Shown in pieces: positions 42,525 to 54,784 of a stretch of DNA of 64,000 bases. The notes under the pieces were generated by a model, which made no database searches, was not told the DNA's origin, and worked only from the letters and a program-made list of their open reading frames with translations. This stretch comes from Avena insularis (Eukaryota > Streptophyta > Magnoliopsida > Poales > Poaceae), in contig CM042693.1 of assembly GCA_023614405.1 (NCBI GenBank), positions 333,419,527 through 333,483,526 of the forward strand, given 5' to 3'. The position numbers were made by a program, and so were the translations under genes. Numbering within the stretch: position 1 is the first letter of the stretch; every line of letters begins with the position of its first letter.

Positions 42525-43255
42525 TCAACGGATCCGCAATATTTGCATCCGTGTGTACCTTACATAACTTGATATCACCGATCCACGTTGGCGAATCAGG
42601 TGGTACCGCATGAGTATGTGCTTGTTCTTCTGGTGTTGTCTAGGTTCCTTGGCTTGTGCAATAGCACCATTGTTGTCACAATACACGTCCAACGGATTGG
42701 ACGAGCCCTGAACCACACCAAGATCCATGAGGAAATTCCTCATCCAAACAGCTTCCTTCTTTGCCTCCGAGTGACAATATACTCAGCCTCTGTTGTAGAC
42801 ACAGACACAGTCTCTTGCTTGGAACTCTTCCAGCTCACAGCACCTCCATTTATAATAAACACGTATCCGGATTGTGAGCAAGAATCATCAGAGTCGGTAA
42901 TACAACTCGCATTCGTGTAACCCTTTACATTGAGTTCATCTTCACCACCATAAACCAAGAACATATCCTTAGTCCTTCTCAAGTACTTTAGGATATTTTT
43001 AGCCGCTGTCTAGTGGATCTCTCCAGGATCAGCCTGGTATCTGCTCACAACACTTAGAGCATAGGAAACATCCGGCCTAGTACAAATCATGGCGTACATG
43101 ATGGATCCATCAGAAGCATATGGAATCGCACTCATCCGACTTCGCTCATCAGTTGTCGAAGGACACTGAGTCTTGCTAAGTTTTACACCATGGGACATCG
43201 GTAAGAACCCCTTCTTAGACGATTCCATGTTGAACTTCTTCAACACTTTGTCCAA
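42525..43255 (-). pseudogene. Copia RNase H and RT C-terminal region (broken)
   Basis: The minus strand encodes LDKVLKKFNMESSKKGFLPM, YAMICTRPDVSYALSVVSRY, then the RNase H block DELNVKGYTNASCITDSDDS, SWKSSKQETVSVSTTEAEYI and the tail MRNFLMDLGVV. Stops: TAG where relatives have Trp (after PGEIH) at about 43010; a frameshift near 42760 within the RNase H tail. Confidence 0.85.
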
Positions 43256-44182
43256 CTAAGTACTCTGACTCAATCCAATGATCCTCCTTGATCTATCTCT
43301 ATAGATACGGATTCCTAGGATGTACGTTGCCTCACCCAAGTCTTTCATTGAGAAACTCCTTTCCAATGATTCCTTGGTTTCTTGCAACATCTGGACATCA
43401 TTTCCAATTAGTAATATGTCATCCACATATAAGATTAGAAAATTTACTTTGTTCCCACTAAACTTCTTGTACAAAGAAGAATCATGATCACTCTTGATGA
43501 GGCCAAACGATTTGACTACCTCATTAAAGCGAATATTCCAACTCCGAGATGCTTGCTTCAACCCATAAATGGATTTCTGAAGTTTGCACACTTTGTCAGC
43601 ATTAGCCGGATCGACAAAACCCTCGGGTTGTATCATATACACGTCCTCGGTTAAATTTCCATTAAGGAAAGCCGTTTTGACATCCATCTTCCATATCTCA
43701 TAGTCGAAATAGGCCGCTATAGCTAACATGATCCGAACTGATTTAAGCATCGCTACGGGCGAGAAAGTCTCGTCGTAATCAACTCCTTGAACTTGTCAGA
43801 ACCCCTTCGCGACAAGGCGTGCTTTATAGACGGAAACATTCCCATCCATATTAGTTTTCTTCTTAAAGACCCATTTGCACTCGACGGGTCTTGCACCGTC
43901 TGGCAGATCAACCAAGTTCCAAACTTGATTTTCATCCATGGACTTTATCTTGGATCTCATGGCTCCAAGCCATGACTCAGAATCAGATCCCACCATCGCT
44001 TCCGAATAATTTGCCGGCTCATCACTGTCTAATAGTAACACATCACGAACAGTTCGTAATCTTGCCGATCTTTGTGTAAATACAGTCTGCCTTTGCCACG
44101 ACCGGCTCAACCTCCAAGGTTTTTGCCGACTCGCCACTAGCCGGTTCCTCTCGAATTTCTTTGAGCTGCACCATGCTACCAC
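43256..44182 (-). pseudogene. Copia reverse transcriptase (broken)
   Basis: SWLGAMRSKIKSMDENQVWN, VECKWVFKKKTNMDG, ARLVAKGF, then TGA in place of a codon at about 43794, then MLKSVRIMLAIAAYFDYEIW, MDVKTAFLNGNL and the catalytic YVDD (43418-43429 on the minus strand). It ends at a TAG at 43256 in the motif LSQST. The active-site aspartates are intact. Confidence 0.9.
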
Positions 44183-45480
44183 TTACTCCCCGATTAAGAA
44201 ACTCTTTCTCAAGGAAGACACCGTTCCGAGCGACAAACACTTTGCCCTCTTCTCGGTTGTAGAAGTAGTAACCCAAGGTTTCCCTCGGATACCCCATGAA
44301 AATACACTTATCCGACTTGGCTGTAAGCTTGTCCGACTGGAGTTGCTTGACAAATGCTTCACAACCCCAAATCTTAAGAAAAGACAAACTCGGCTTTTTG
44401 CCTGTCCACATCTCATGCGGTGTCTTCTCTACCGATTTTGATGGTACTGCTTTAGTGTGAACATTGTTTCTAGACAATAACCCCAAAATGATAAAGACAG
44501 ATCTGTCCGACTCATCATTGACCGTACCATGTCCAACAAGGTCCGATTCCGCCTTTCTGAAACACCATTCCTTTGTGGCGTTCCTGGCGGAGTAAGTTGA
44601 GGAACTATTCCACAACTTTTCAGATGGTCATCAAACTCATGGCTCATGTACTCGCCTCCTCGGTCAATCAAGAAAATTTATTTTCTTGCCGAGTTGATTC
44701 TATGCTTCATTCTGGAATTCTTTGAACTTTTCAAAGGCTTCCAACTTATGTTTCATCAAGTAGATATATCCATACCTACTCAAATCATCAGTGAAGGTAA
44801 TGAAGTACTCATAACCACCCTCGGTCGTGCTCATTGGTCCACATACATCACTATGTACTAGTCCCAACAAGTCGGACGCCCTTTCGCAACTCTTTGCAAA
44901 AGGTGTCTTGGTCATTTTGCCGAGTAGGCAAGATTCACATGTCTCGAACGACTCCAAGTCGAACGAAGTTAGGAGTCCATCATCATGGAGCTTCTTCATG
45001 CGTTTCCAACTTATATGACCAAGCCGACAGTGCCAAAAGTAAGTCATATTCAGATCATTTGGTTTCAACCTTTTAACATTTATGTTATAAACCGACTCAC
45101 CATCAAGATTCAAAATAAATAACCCGTCCTGGACGGGTGCAAAGCCGTGAAACATATCATTCAAATACAAAGAACAACCATTATTCTTGATATTTGACTC
45201 ATAGCCTTGCCTCATCAAACATGAAGCAGAAATAATGTTTCGACTGAGCACTGGAACATAATAACAATTATTCAGTTCCATAATGAATCCGGAAGGTAAA
45301 TGAAGTTGCATCGTGCCGACTTCCAATGCAGCAACTCTTGCTTTGTTGCCGACTCGAATATCAACCTCGCCTCTTGCTACGCTCCTAGTTCTTACAAGTC
45401 CCTGCAACGAGTTGCAGATGTGAATAACTGATCGGGTATCATATACCCAAGAACTATTAGGTGCATCAGGAAGATATATG
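44183..45480 (-). pseudogene. Copia protease end and integrase (frameshifted)
   Basis: The protease site appears as WVYDTRSVIHICNS (45480-45410), with Arg where Gly of D-T-G is expected. The integrase zinc finger is HCRLGHISWKRMKKL...CESCLLGK, the core aspartates are in HSDVCGP and TDDLSRYGYIY, and the E region is in RNGVSERRNRTLLDMVRSMM. Frameshifts at about 44690 and 44440 split the core and its C-terminal part (HEMWTGKKPSLSFLKIWGCE, CIFMGYPRETLGYYFY). Confidence 0.85.
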
Positions 45481-45491
45481 TCTATAACATT

Positions 45492-46373
45492 TCAAACAAG
45501 TGTACCTGAGTCGGAAGTCATACCTCCACTCTTAGCTTTATCGGCCAAGTACTTGCTGCAGTTCCTCTTCCAGTGGCCATCCGCCTTGCAGTAGAAGCAA
45601 GTGGATCCGGCTGAAGGAGATGGTTTAGTCCCTGAGGAAGCGCTTGGGACCGGGTCCTGAGCCTGCTTTCCTCCTGACTTAGCCTTCTTCTTAGTCCAAG
45701 AACTCTTCTTGAACTTAGCCTTATTCTGCACCATCAACACTTGACTGGTGCCCTTTTTGAGATCCGCCTCTGCCTGCTTGAGCATCCCATGCAATTCAGT
45801 GAGCTTCTTATCCATACCATGCATGTGGTAGTTCGAAATGAACTGCCCATATGCACTAGGAAGAGAGTTCACAATTATATCCGTAGTGAACTCTTCGCTA
45901 ATGGGGTAGCCAAGCCTCTCCAAAGACTGCACGTAACCAACCATTTTGATCACATGCGGACTCAGTGGATCACCATCCTTAAGCTTGCAACTCAGCAAAG
46001 CCTAAGACACTTGATATCTCTCAATCTTCGCCTGAGCCTGGAACATACTTTTGAGGCTTTCGATCATATCGTAGGCCTCAACATGCTCGAACTGCTTTTG
46101 CAAGTCCGGTTCCATGTGAGCAAGCATAAGACAGCTAATATCCGTGGATTCATCCTTAGCCCGACGGTAGCCATTGGTGGCTGCGACAATCGCATTCTCA
46201 TTCGGCTCATCTGGAAGTGGGTTGTCTAGGACATGGTCCTTCTTTTCTTGTTTGAGAACAATTCTCAGATTTCGATACCAGTTGGTAAAATTAGTGTTGT
46301 TCAGTTTATCTTTCTCAAGAATGGTTCTCAACACAAAACCAGATATCTGAGAGTGACTGCTACTTGGTGCCAT
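45492..46373 (-). pseudogene. gag: Copia gag (one in-frame stop)
   Basis: Starts MAPSSSHSQISGFVLRTILE at 46373. Typical copia gag core (NFTNWYRNLRIVLKQEKK, YDMIESLKSMFQAQAKIERY), an in-frame TAG at about 46001, then VGYVQSLERLGYPISEEFTT and the CCHC zinc knuckle CFYCKADGHWKRNC. A TGA at about 45492 separates it from the protease. Confidence 0.9.
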
Positions 46374-47545
46374 AATCTACAACAGAAAATATGCAAAACA
46401 CTTAAGACATGTATTCATAAAAGAGCAAGCATATTAAACATTTTAATATTTTATGCTCCCACTAGAACCAACACCCCTCCGATGGTTGCTTAGTGATTCA
46501 GGATCCTAAATAAGCAAGTCGGCTAGTGAGCTTTAGCATCACCGCTAGCCGCCAAGTGATCTAGGTAGACAACTCCTTGTCAATCGCATCTCATGCGACT
46601 CCTGTTGGACGGGTGGCATCACATGCCCCGGCTCCCATCCGACTTTTCCCCGAGCCCCACAACCGTTGTGATAGACCCGTCTAGCTTACCAAGTGTTTCC
46701 GCAGTAAGAGTCCAACTCAAAACCCACCTAGTCGGAAAGAATTGGCAGCACCTCAATTTTATGAGCCCACTACCAAAAATGTCCGACTTGTGATGGTGCA
46801 AACACTGGCGGGAAAACCGACTAGACCTTCTTTGAGGGATTAAATTTTACCGACTATCTAATAGAGGTAAAACTGAGACATAACAATAACACAAAATAGA
46901 GAAATTATAATGTGAAATGGTATGGATCTCTTCATGGCGATATCCATCTCCACAAAGCCTGTAATCCGACTCGTGCCAACTCTTGTCACTTGCCGTCTTA
47001 CTCCATGTAGCGAACATGTACAACGCCTTGCATGCCTTCCGGGTTCTCCAAACAGCTACACTAGCTTAGTAAAGTAAATTACATAGAGAATCCGACACGC
47101 AGGTCGTTATACAAAAACAAGTTATGCATAGATACAATATCTACCGACGTTGTGAAACTCGCAACGACATCTAAGGCGCTACGACAGGGCGAAGCCGGCG
47201 GTCTCGATTTTTCCGAAAACGTAGATCTCATCTACGATCCGAACATGGACTCTGACCATCGTTCCGATTCGATCAAACTCTTTGATCTTCGATCACCGCT
47301 TCTAGATTTACGTGTCACAGTCTACCCCGATGGCGGAAGCCGACCGGTAGGGGTATGTCGTTCCACGACCTCAGCAGTATGATCACGGAAATCAGATCTA
47401 CCATTCCCCAAGAACAGTTGATCCAATCAACTTCGTACAAAACCGATCTATCTCATAGATCGACCACCAAACAGCACATAGATCTCATCTACAGCCAACC
47501 GCATATCACATATGCGAGATCTCGAGCCTAAAACCAGAAGCTATC
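46374..47545 (-). other. Copia 5' untranslated leader
   Basis: About 1.2 kb between PBS and gag ATG. No ORF of note; some short shadow frames. Leaders of this length are common in plant copia elements and would hold dimerisation and packaging signals, which I cannot locate. Confidence 0.5.
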
Positions 47546-47557
47546 GCTCTGATACCA
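47546..47557 (-). other. Copia primer-binding site (initiator tRNA-Met)
   Basis: Minus-strand TGGTATCAGAGC, the exact complement of the initiator tRNA-Met 3' end used by most plant copia elements, one base inside the 5' LTR border. Confidence 0.92.
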
Positions 47558-47558
47558 C

Positions 47559-48926
47559 TATTGGGCCACGCGGAGATAAAATAAAATTTTCCTCTAACGT
47601 GGTGATCCCAAGATCTAGCTGAGGTAGAAGGCCACGAGGTTTACCACTAGACAGCCTTTCGCGGATTACTGCGATGAAGCGCGATTGATGCATTGCAGTC
47701 CTCACGATCCAATCGTCCTGGTGCTGATCGCACAACACCTCTGCTGGTATCCACACGTACAAGGAGGAGCGCCGGCGGCGAACTGCTAGGTTCGTAACGA
47801 CGGCTGGACTGCTGTGGAGCTAGGGTTTCCAACACATGGAATGACCTAACCGAACAACGATTAACCTTTCTGGGTTACGGTGCTCCACTTTATATAGGGA
47901 GTGAACGTGGGCCCTGCTCACGCGACCCATTCACTAAAGCCCATATAAACCTAGTCACCGTGAGTCCAACTCACTAACTTAGTCCTAATCCGGTTCAGGT
48001 CTAACCCAACCAGATTACAGGTTCAGATCCAATCCGAACTTGCTCCCGCTCTTAAGTGTGTGACCCCGTAGGCTCATGGCTACTTGGACACGATTGGAGT
48101 CCGACTCTCAATCGATCAGTCGGTAGAGGCTCCTAGCAGAACATGCCGACTCCCAAGTACCAAAGAGTCATGACAATTTGCCTTTCCAATGCGACTTAGG
48201 TCCAAGTCCCTTTTGCCTCACGATATACCTTGTCAGACTATAGGCAAATATTTGTCATCCCTTAAATAGTCTGACTCTCTTCTCGATCCGAGATAAGTGA
48301 TTCACCCGACTAACTCTTAGTCAATCGCCTCGGTTAACACTTAACCGAGTCGTGCATGGCCATGCTTTCCGAATCATATCTCACAAGAGGGCCCAGAGAA
48401 TATCTCTCCGAGTGGAGGGGAAAAATCCCATCTTGGTTATTCACATCACGCGGCTTGATTCTCAGTCGACCGGACTACGCCTTTTATAATGACGATTCTG
48501 ACGGATCAGCGCTTTGATGTAACCTAAGTCGGTGATCCTCAACTCGGACTATGCAACAACCTCAGGTCTAAGGATTACATTGATTGAGATATACAAATGA
48601 CATCTAGTTCGTTGTACCTTAATATTGGTCAATCCGACTCGCTAAACTCTTTAGCCGAATCTGTGTAAGTTGGAATAGCATCTCCATGCCCATGACAAGT
48701 GGAACCGAGTCATCAAGCCAACTTTCACATTGGTCTAAGTTGTGTGTCCAGCACAACCTCAATGACCAAGGATATTTAGTACAAACAACATGAATGCATA
48801 GTTCCACAACCGAATCACATATTCAATGATACACATCAGATGTTTATACAAGGACTACTTAATATCTTTATGAATACAATGGGAAATATCATCATACATG
48901 ATTGCCTCTAGGGCATATTCCCAACA
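47559..48926 (-). repeat. Copia 5' LTR
   Basis: Matches the 3' LTR apart from a divergent stretch of about 150 bases near 47660-47800. The inner terminus reads TA...(plus strand TATTGGGCC) where the 3' LTR has TGTTGGGCC, a point change in the conserved terminal dinucleotide. Minus-strand TATA box at 47888-47897. Confidence 0.92.
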
Positions 48927-48931
48927 TCGCG
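48927..48931. repeat. Target-site duplication TCGCG, right copy (copia)
   Basis: Perfect match to 41057-41061. Confidence 0.92.
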
Positions 48932-50182
48932 TGCTTATGCTGCAGAAGCGGTCGCACAAGATGTGCCACATATCGACCGCCAACGATCCGACGAGGACGT
49001 CGCAGAAGGATGTGCCCTACCAGGACCTGCGGAACTGGGTCTCCATGATATCCAAGTTTCGCATGGAGGCCACCTGGGCGTATTCCTGCCCTCCGTATCA
49101 TCGCGGCCGCCTGCTGCCTCAGGTAAGTTTTTCTCTGGTTATCTTGTGTCTCGCTCCTTGTTATTGCTAGCTTTCCTTGGGTGCCTTATGCTCCCCTTTT
49201 TGATTAGTTGTTCACGGCGTAGCTAGCCGAGGACGGTATGGGTGACTTTTCGCTTCCTTCCTTCTTGGAGGACAGGAAGCCGAAGAAGTATCCCTAGACG
49301 GAGCCCGAAGGGTTTCTCGTCAGGGTGGATGACGGCCCCTCGGATCCTCATGGTAAGTTGTTGACCACATCTCTTTCCTTCATCTTTGTTCTTGAGGTTG
49401 TGGTTTTGATTCCTTGCTTGTGTCACAGTCGATGTCACCGACGAGGAGGGTGGCCGAGAGAAACCCGCAGCGAGAGCCCGGGAAAAGGGGGCGGCACCTG
49501 TTGCCGCTCCTGTTCTAGTTGAAACAAAAAAGACGCATCGAGGGCGTCAAGTCTTTGCTCCACCGTCTGTCGCTGGGTTAGTATCTCCCTTGCCCTTGCT
49601 TGCCGCTCTATGGTTCTGCTAGTAACTCCTTTGACTCTTCACTCTGCGCAGCGAGGCGATGCTTCTTGGTGATGGTGGTGCCGCCGTCGTTGCTCCTCCC
49701 CCTCCTCCGTCGGTTGAAGAGGTGGCGAGGTCGCCGGCTGCGCCCGCGCCGGCTACGGCCAACCCGGCTGCGCCAACCGTGTCGTCTCCTCCCAGGGCCC
49801 CTATGGGCTCCCTGACCACGGGTTGCTGCACCAGGCGCCTGCGTCTTCGCGGTTGGGGTAGCTGTTTGTGGCTGCGCAGGACCCGGAGAACCCCCTCCTT
49901 CGTCCTAGGGCTGGCGTGAACCCGGCCTGGAGCGATGCTCCAAGCAGCTCCGCTAGGCCCGTGATTACGGAGGTTACGGAGGAGGCTAGGGCTGCGCAGG
50001 CGGCTGCGGCGGATGGCGGCCAGCCGGGTGCTTCTGTGCCGGCTAGGAAGGAGTTGGTGGTGGCGGCACCTTCAGGTGTGGCTGCCAATGATGACGAGGT
50101 TATCGTCACCGGCTCGAGGCCAGCTCTGGCTGTGCTGACGCCAGGTGCGATCCTTGCCCAGCTCTCGGGCGCGACACCCATC

Positions 50183-53100
50183 TGTAACATCCAAAAAATC
50201 ATGATTTCAAAGTTTGCATATCATCCATGCATTCATAATCATTTTAGGATCATTTTCAATGTCATTTCAAAACAGAAGCATTTGAATGTCTATTATTTTA
50301 TGTAAGCAAGGCATTGGCCCAATGCTACTCTCTAGTTTGAGATTAATTGTTTTAAACCAAAGATAATTGATCCTATGGTTGATTGATGTTTTCCAAAGCT
50401 TGGACAAAGATTTCAAAACAAAGTATAAAATTTAAAACCATTTTTATGTCTTTACTAAGCATTTGATAAAAGCATTGTTCATTTTAAAATTCCAATGTGC
50501 CAATGCAATTTCAAGTGTACAACATTGTTATGTAGCCAATTATGTGCAGGTTTCACTTTATAAAAATCCAGAGAGGGTTTGAATTCAAACACATTTGAAA
50601 TCATTTGAAAAGGATTCCTGGAAATTCAAATAGAAAAATAAAAAGATAAAAGAATAGGAAACGGGCATGCGCCACCCTTTTAGCCCAGTAGCTAAAACAA
50701 CCCACCCGGGGTTTTCCCTTCTCCCTCTGTTTCTCACCACAGCCGCATGCACCCTCTCACAGACGCTCCGACCCCACCTGCCCCGTTAGCATCGTCCCCA
50801 ATCCTCGCTGGCCCGTTACCTCGCCTTGATGGCCTTGTAATTAAATCGGCTTAATTCCCATTGATTCCATGCGTGATCCTCGCCCTGGCTCTGGCTACAA
50901 AACCCCCTCTCCACCCTGCATCTTTCCCCTCACTTCCCTCACTCGCTCCACCACCAGGCTGCTCACATTCGAGCTCAAACCACCGCGGTACCGAGGACCT
51001 CCGGCGGCAAATTCCGGTGAGCCCTATCCTCCCCTTACCTCCTGGTCTTACTAGCACATTCCCTGCATCCTTGCGCATCGTTTGACACCGTTGTTGTGTG
51101 CTAGGACAACCCCGAGCATCGGCAACGTCGACGACTGAGCAAGCCCGACGAAGCACTCAACTCCAGCGAGTTATTCTGGTTAGTTCCGAGCGCGCCTTGC
51201 CCTCTCTTTGTCACTGCGTGATCAGCATCACTTCCCACATATGACGCACTGCTCCTTTTCCTATGGCATGATCTACGTCCTCGGCAACGTCGACGAACAG
51301 CCGTGCCCGACGCCTTCACGAACTCCGGCGAGCAATCACTGACGACTCCGAGCGCCCCTCCGCCAACGAAGACCACCTTGAGCTTCAGCATCGTCACGCG
51401 AACACGGTGATCTACCCCACTGCCTTTCTCGCTTCTTGTAACACCGGCGACATCACCGTCTGACCGCGCCGCCGCCAGCCACCGTCGCAGCGCCGCTGAC
51501 TTATGGTTTGGATGCTGTGGACCGTTAGATCTAGATCGGGCGTGTAGGAATAGATCACTTAAGCGAAGAGGTAAGTTAGATCTGAGCCATGTGCAGTTAG
51601 TTAGATCCAACGGCCCGCGTGCGTGAACCGTGCGAAATGGTATCAGCTAATCAGAACACGCCGCGTGGCCTGGGTTTTGGTTTAAAATCTGGAATTAGAT
51701 CTATTAGTTGTTCAAACTTGCAAAATTCATAACTTTTGATCCACACGTTCAAATTTTGTAACTTTTATATCATTGGAATCAGGAGAAAGAATTATATCCA
51801 ATTATGCAATTTGTTTAATAAATTGCATATGTAAAATGGGTTGTTTTTGCAGAGACATTTATAAGATTATTTTGTATATAAAAATTGTATGGAAAATGTT
51901 CTAAGGTCCAAATTAATTTTATTTAGTGTATAATTGTTTTGTTTATGATTCAGTATTGTTTCACTTGTCTTGTTTGATTTAGAAAATCATCACATGGCAA
52001 TTGCATGCATTCATATATTTTTGCTTGTATATTTTGATATGTGAATTTGGTACTATCATTTTATGTGTAGATTTTGGTGCTAGTGGTGATTGTGATTGTG
52101 AAGATTGTTGATACTCCCCCAACTACCAAGGAAAGTGGTGCTTCATAATTATGTCCCAATATTTTTCCTATGCATTAGAAATATTTTGTATAGGGCTTGC
52201 ATGAATATTTTGCTAAGTATCTATATGTTATGCTTGGGAAATCCTAGTAGTTGTAGAAATGTTAGAATTTCCTCTAAGTTAATATACTTGTTATTGCCAT
52301 GCTTAGCCTAGCTAATAGCAACCAAGGGTGAAATATATTCATGCTAAGAAAAATATTGCTAAGTCTTTGACTTATGTTTTTGCTTAATAAAACAACTAAG
52401 TGAATGAAACACCTGGGTGGAATGGAAAGAATGGTTTATGTTGAGTGGTTACACAAGGCCCATTTCTATGGTTTACCTTGTGTATCTCACTTGTGAAAAG
52501 CCATCCAGGAACAAAGGGATTTGAGATGCCAAATGTTAAGAAGCTTCTAGTGCAGCCACATGGCATTATGGGCTCTGCCTGGATCATATAGGTTGCAATA
52601 ACTTAGCCATTTGGACAGTTGGTGGTAGTGGGATGATAGGTTGGAACGCGTCCATTTGGTCTAAGGGAAGGCTTCTAAAAGGTCCTGTCTTGGTGAAAAT
52701 CAAGTCTTGTGGGGAAAGTGCACCACCTCTGCAGATGGAAGAAACTAAGTACTTAGCCGTGTCCCCGGTAATGGACAACTTGAGCATCAATACATGGAAG
52801 CTATCAAGAATATCCTCATCCCAATTTTCTAAGTTAAAACTTGTGGTTGAACAAGGGTGAAGGTTCACCAATTTCTATTGGTGATTCCTTGGGAAAGTTT
52901 TGTCAAAGAAAAACTTAGTGTTTTCCAACTGATAGGTAAAACCTATTTGAGCAAAGCAAGCCTAATCTACACTTAACCAAATTCATGTAGTAACGATATG
53001 TTAATATTTTACTAAGGTATCACTTGCCAATACTATTCCAATGTACTGACCCACTGTGGCTGTAACTTGTGATGTTGCAGGTTACTCTGATGATGATTAG

Positions 53101-53356
53101 GGGTTATGAGTCTACACTCAACATGCTTGCCTATGGCACATGAAGATGAAGACTTCTATTTTATATTGCTAAGTTAAACTCTTGTACTAGCCTATGGCTA
53201 TGGAGTTGTAAAATACTATGTTATCTCTGGAATGACATTGTAATAATGACCTTTGTTTCTGTGTACTTCATCTTAAACTGTGGATGCTAGCAATTGATCC
53301 AGGGACTAGCATTGCAATCATAGGGATCCTTACCTTTATAAGGGTGGGATCTTACA
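50183..53356 (+). mobile_element. Gypsy solo LTR (3.2 kb) in E2
   Basis: Starts TGTAACATCC and ends GGGTGGGATCTTACA. Flanks are CCATC (50178-50182) and CCGTC (53357-53361), a TSD with one change. It has the block order of the long gypsy LTR at the window start: GC-rich leader, AT-rich part, CACCTGGGTGGAATGG, AAGTACTTAGCCGTGTCCCC, GTTGCAGGTTACT, terminus. There is no internal region, so it is a solo LTR. It splits exon 4 of the E2 antisense gene. Short ORFs inside (50861-51610) have no known domain. Confidence 0.85.
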
Positions 53357-54784
53357 CCGTCGCACTCAGCCAGGTTCGCCACCTGGTTGAGGGAATGGAA
53401 AAAGGCCTTGGCGAGGCCAAAAATTTGTTTGTCTTGATGGAGGTAGGTCGTTGCCCTTCACACCTTTCTGTTCTTCCAGCCGGTTTGCTTCTCTGTTGCT
53501 CATTTGTTTTCTTGCTGCAGAGAGATTTTGCGAAGTCTGACAAGAACACCCGGGATCTTGGCTGTAAGATTGCTTCTTCAGATCTGTCTTGGCGATTGGC
53601 TCCCTTTTCCTGTTTTTTGTTGACCATCGGGTATCCTCCTATAGCCATGATTTAGGACAAGGAGAGGGAGGTGAAGCGCCTCAAAGTTGAGGTTGCCCGG
53701 CTGGAAGAATCGAACAAGGCGCGACAGGCACAATTCGATCAACTTGCCGTGGTCAAATTTGAGGTTAGCGTGGAGCGGGTCAAGAAGGCAGCTGACATCC
53801 GGGCAGAGGCGCTGAAGAATTTTGAGACGATCTCCACCCAACAGGAGGAGACAATCAAGATTCTTTGTGCCCGGGAGGGGGATCTTACTCAGCACCTCTA
53901 GAACATCTCGGAGATGGTCATCAGTAAGTTCTTCAGTTTCTTTCTTCCGTTGTGTCATGACTTGCTCGATCTTGTCTGATTATTCTGTTGTGTGCTTGGC
54001 TGCAGCTCATTATCCTGAGGCGACCGAGATGGCCGTGGAGAAGCTGCTCGTGGATGAGGTTGGACGCGACCTGCCTGCCCTCTATCTGGTCAAGGTGCTG
54101 GCGGAGGAGAGCAATGGCCTGCGTGCTGTTGGCAACGATCTCTTCCACTACATCTGGCCGGACGCGGGCGAGGTGCACGACATTGCCAGCCTGGTTGTGG
54201 CTCTATCCAGAGGCATCGACGTGCCGGACATTCATAAGGAGTGGGCTGCTCGAGGCAAAGTGGAGATGGCTCTATCCCTGTTGAAGTCGTGGTATCCGGG
54301 TGCCGACCTGACCGTGCTCACTCGTGGCTTCCATCTTGGGACGATGTACGAGGGCCTTCACGCCAGCACTCCGGCGCTCCAGTCCTGTGGGGTGAATATT
54401 GGCACCTATGTGGACTTGGAGCGTGACTTCAGTGCCCCCGGAGAGCCACGGTCGTTACACTGGGGCCCCAGCGCCTTGGAATCCCAATAACGTCGCCTCC
54501 AGCAGCCAACCTCCTTCAACTGATGATGGCGCCGCCCCTGCTGATCCAGCTCCTTCTCCTGCTCCTTCCACTGCTTCAGTCCCAGAGTCTTGATCCCCGA
54601 AATGTCGGGTGTACTTGTGAAATTATTGTTTTGTTGTTGCTACATTCTGGCTGACTTTTGTTGCCAAATTCTGAATCTGTGCGGAGCCTTCGTTCTCCGC
54701 TTCATGGCTTGGTGCCTTTTTGCTTATCTTTGGTGCTTCTTTGTTTACACCTATGTCATTTGCGGTCTTTGATGTTCGGGACGG

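Larger units (their letters stand above)
41062..48926 (-). mobile_element. Complete but decayed Ty1/copia retrotransposon (minus) inside E2
   Basis: 7.9 kb, LTRs of 1362 and 1368 bp, TSD TCGCG, tRNA-Met PBS and PPT. Protein order gag, protease, integrase, RT, RNase H is that of copia. The LTR start on the minus strand is TGTTGGGAATATGCCCTAGA, typical of cool-season grass copia families. It lies in exon 1 of the E2 antisense gene. At least four frameshifts and five in-frame stops show that it is inactive. Confidence 0.95.
40371..54490 (+). pseudogene. E2 antisense seven-exon gene (Transposase_28 domain, coiled coil), with two nested insertions
   Basis: Antisense to E2 pol. Proposed exons: 40371-41061 continued at 48932-49122 after the copia element, 49223-49352, 49429-49576, 49652-50182 continued at 53362-53442 after the solo LTR, 53521-53563, 53656-53923, 54006-54490. 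Nearly all borders fit GT...AG (CAG|GTAAGT, GTGTCACAG|TCG, CTTGCTGCAG|AGA, TTGGCTGCAG|CTC). Exon 1 has GEHVVFLAHFARGFGLPVSP and LQLHHLGANAIAQL; the Ala/Pro-rich linker is in exon 4; exon 6 is a coiled coil (EREVKRLKVEVARLEESNKA); exon 7 carries the C-terminal block (EMALSLLKSWYPGADLTVL). Lesions: TAG at 40479, TAG in exon 2 near 49294, a frameshift near 49855, TAG near 53899. Same exon count as in E1. Function unknown. Confidence 0.75.

Noticed and set aside
50851..51610. ORFs of 100-170 aa inside the gypsy solo LTR
   Set aside because: No recognisable domain, GC-rich LTR leader, frames overlap on both strands.
49100..53360. Independent host gene on the plus strand between the copia element and the E2 array
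   Set aside because: The exons join the Transposase_28-type gene of E2 once the copia element and solo LTR are removed, and the position matches the E1 antisense gene.
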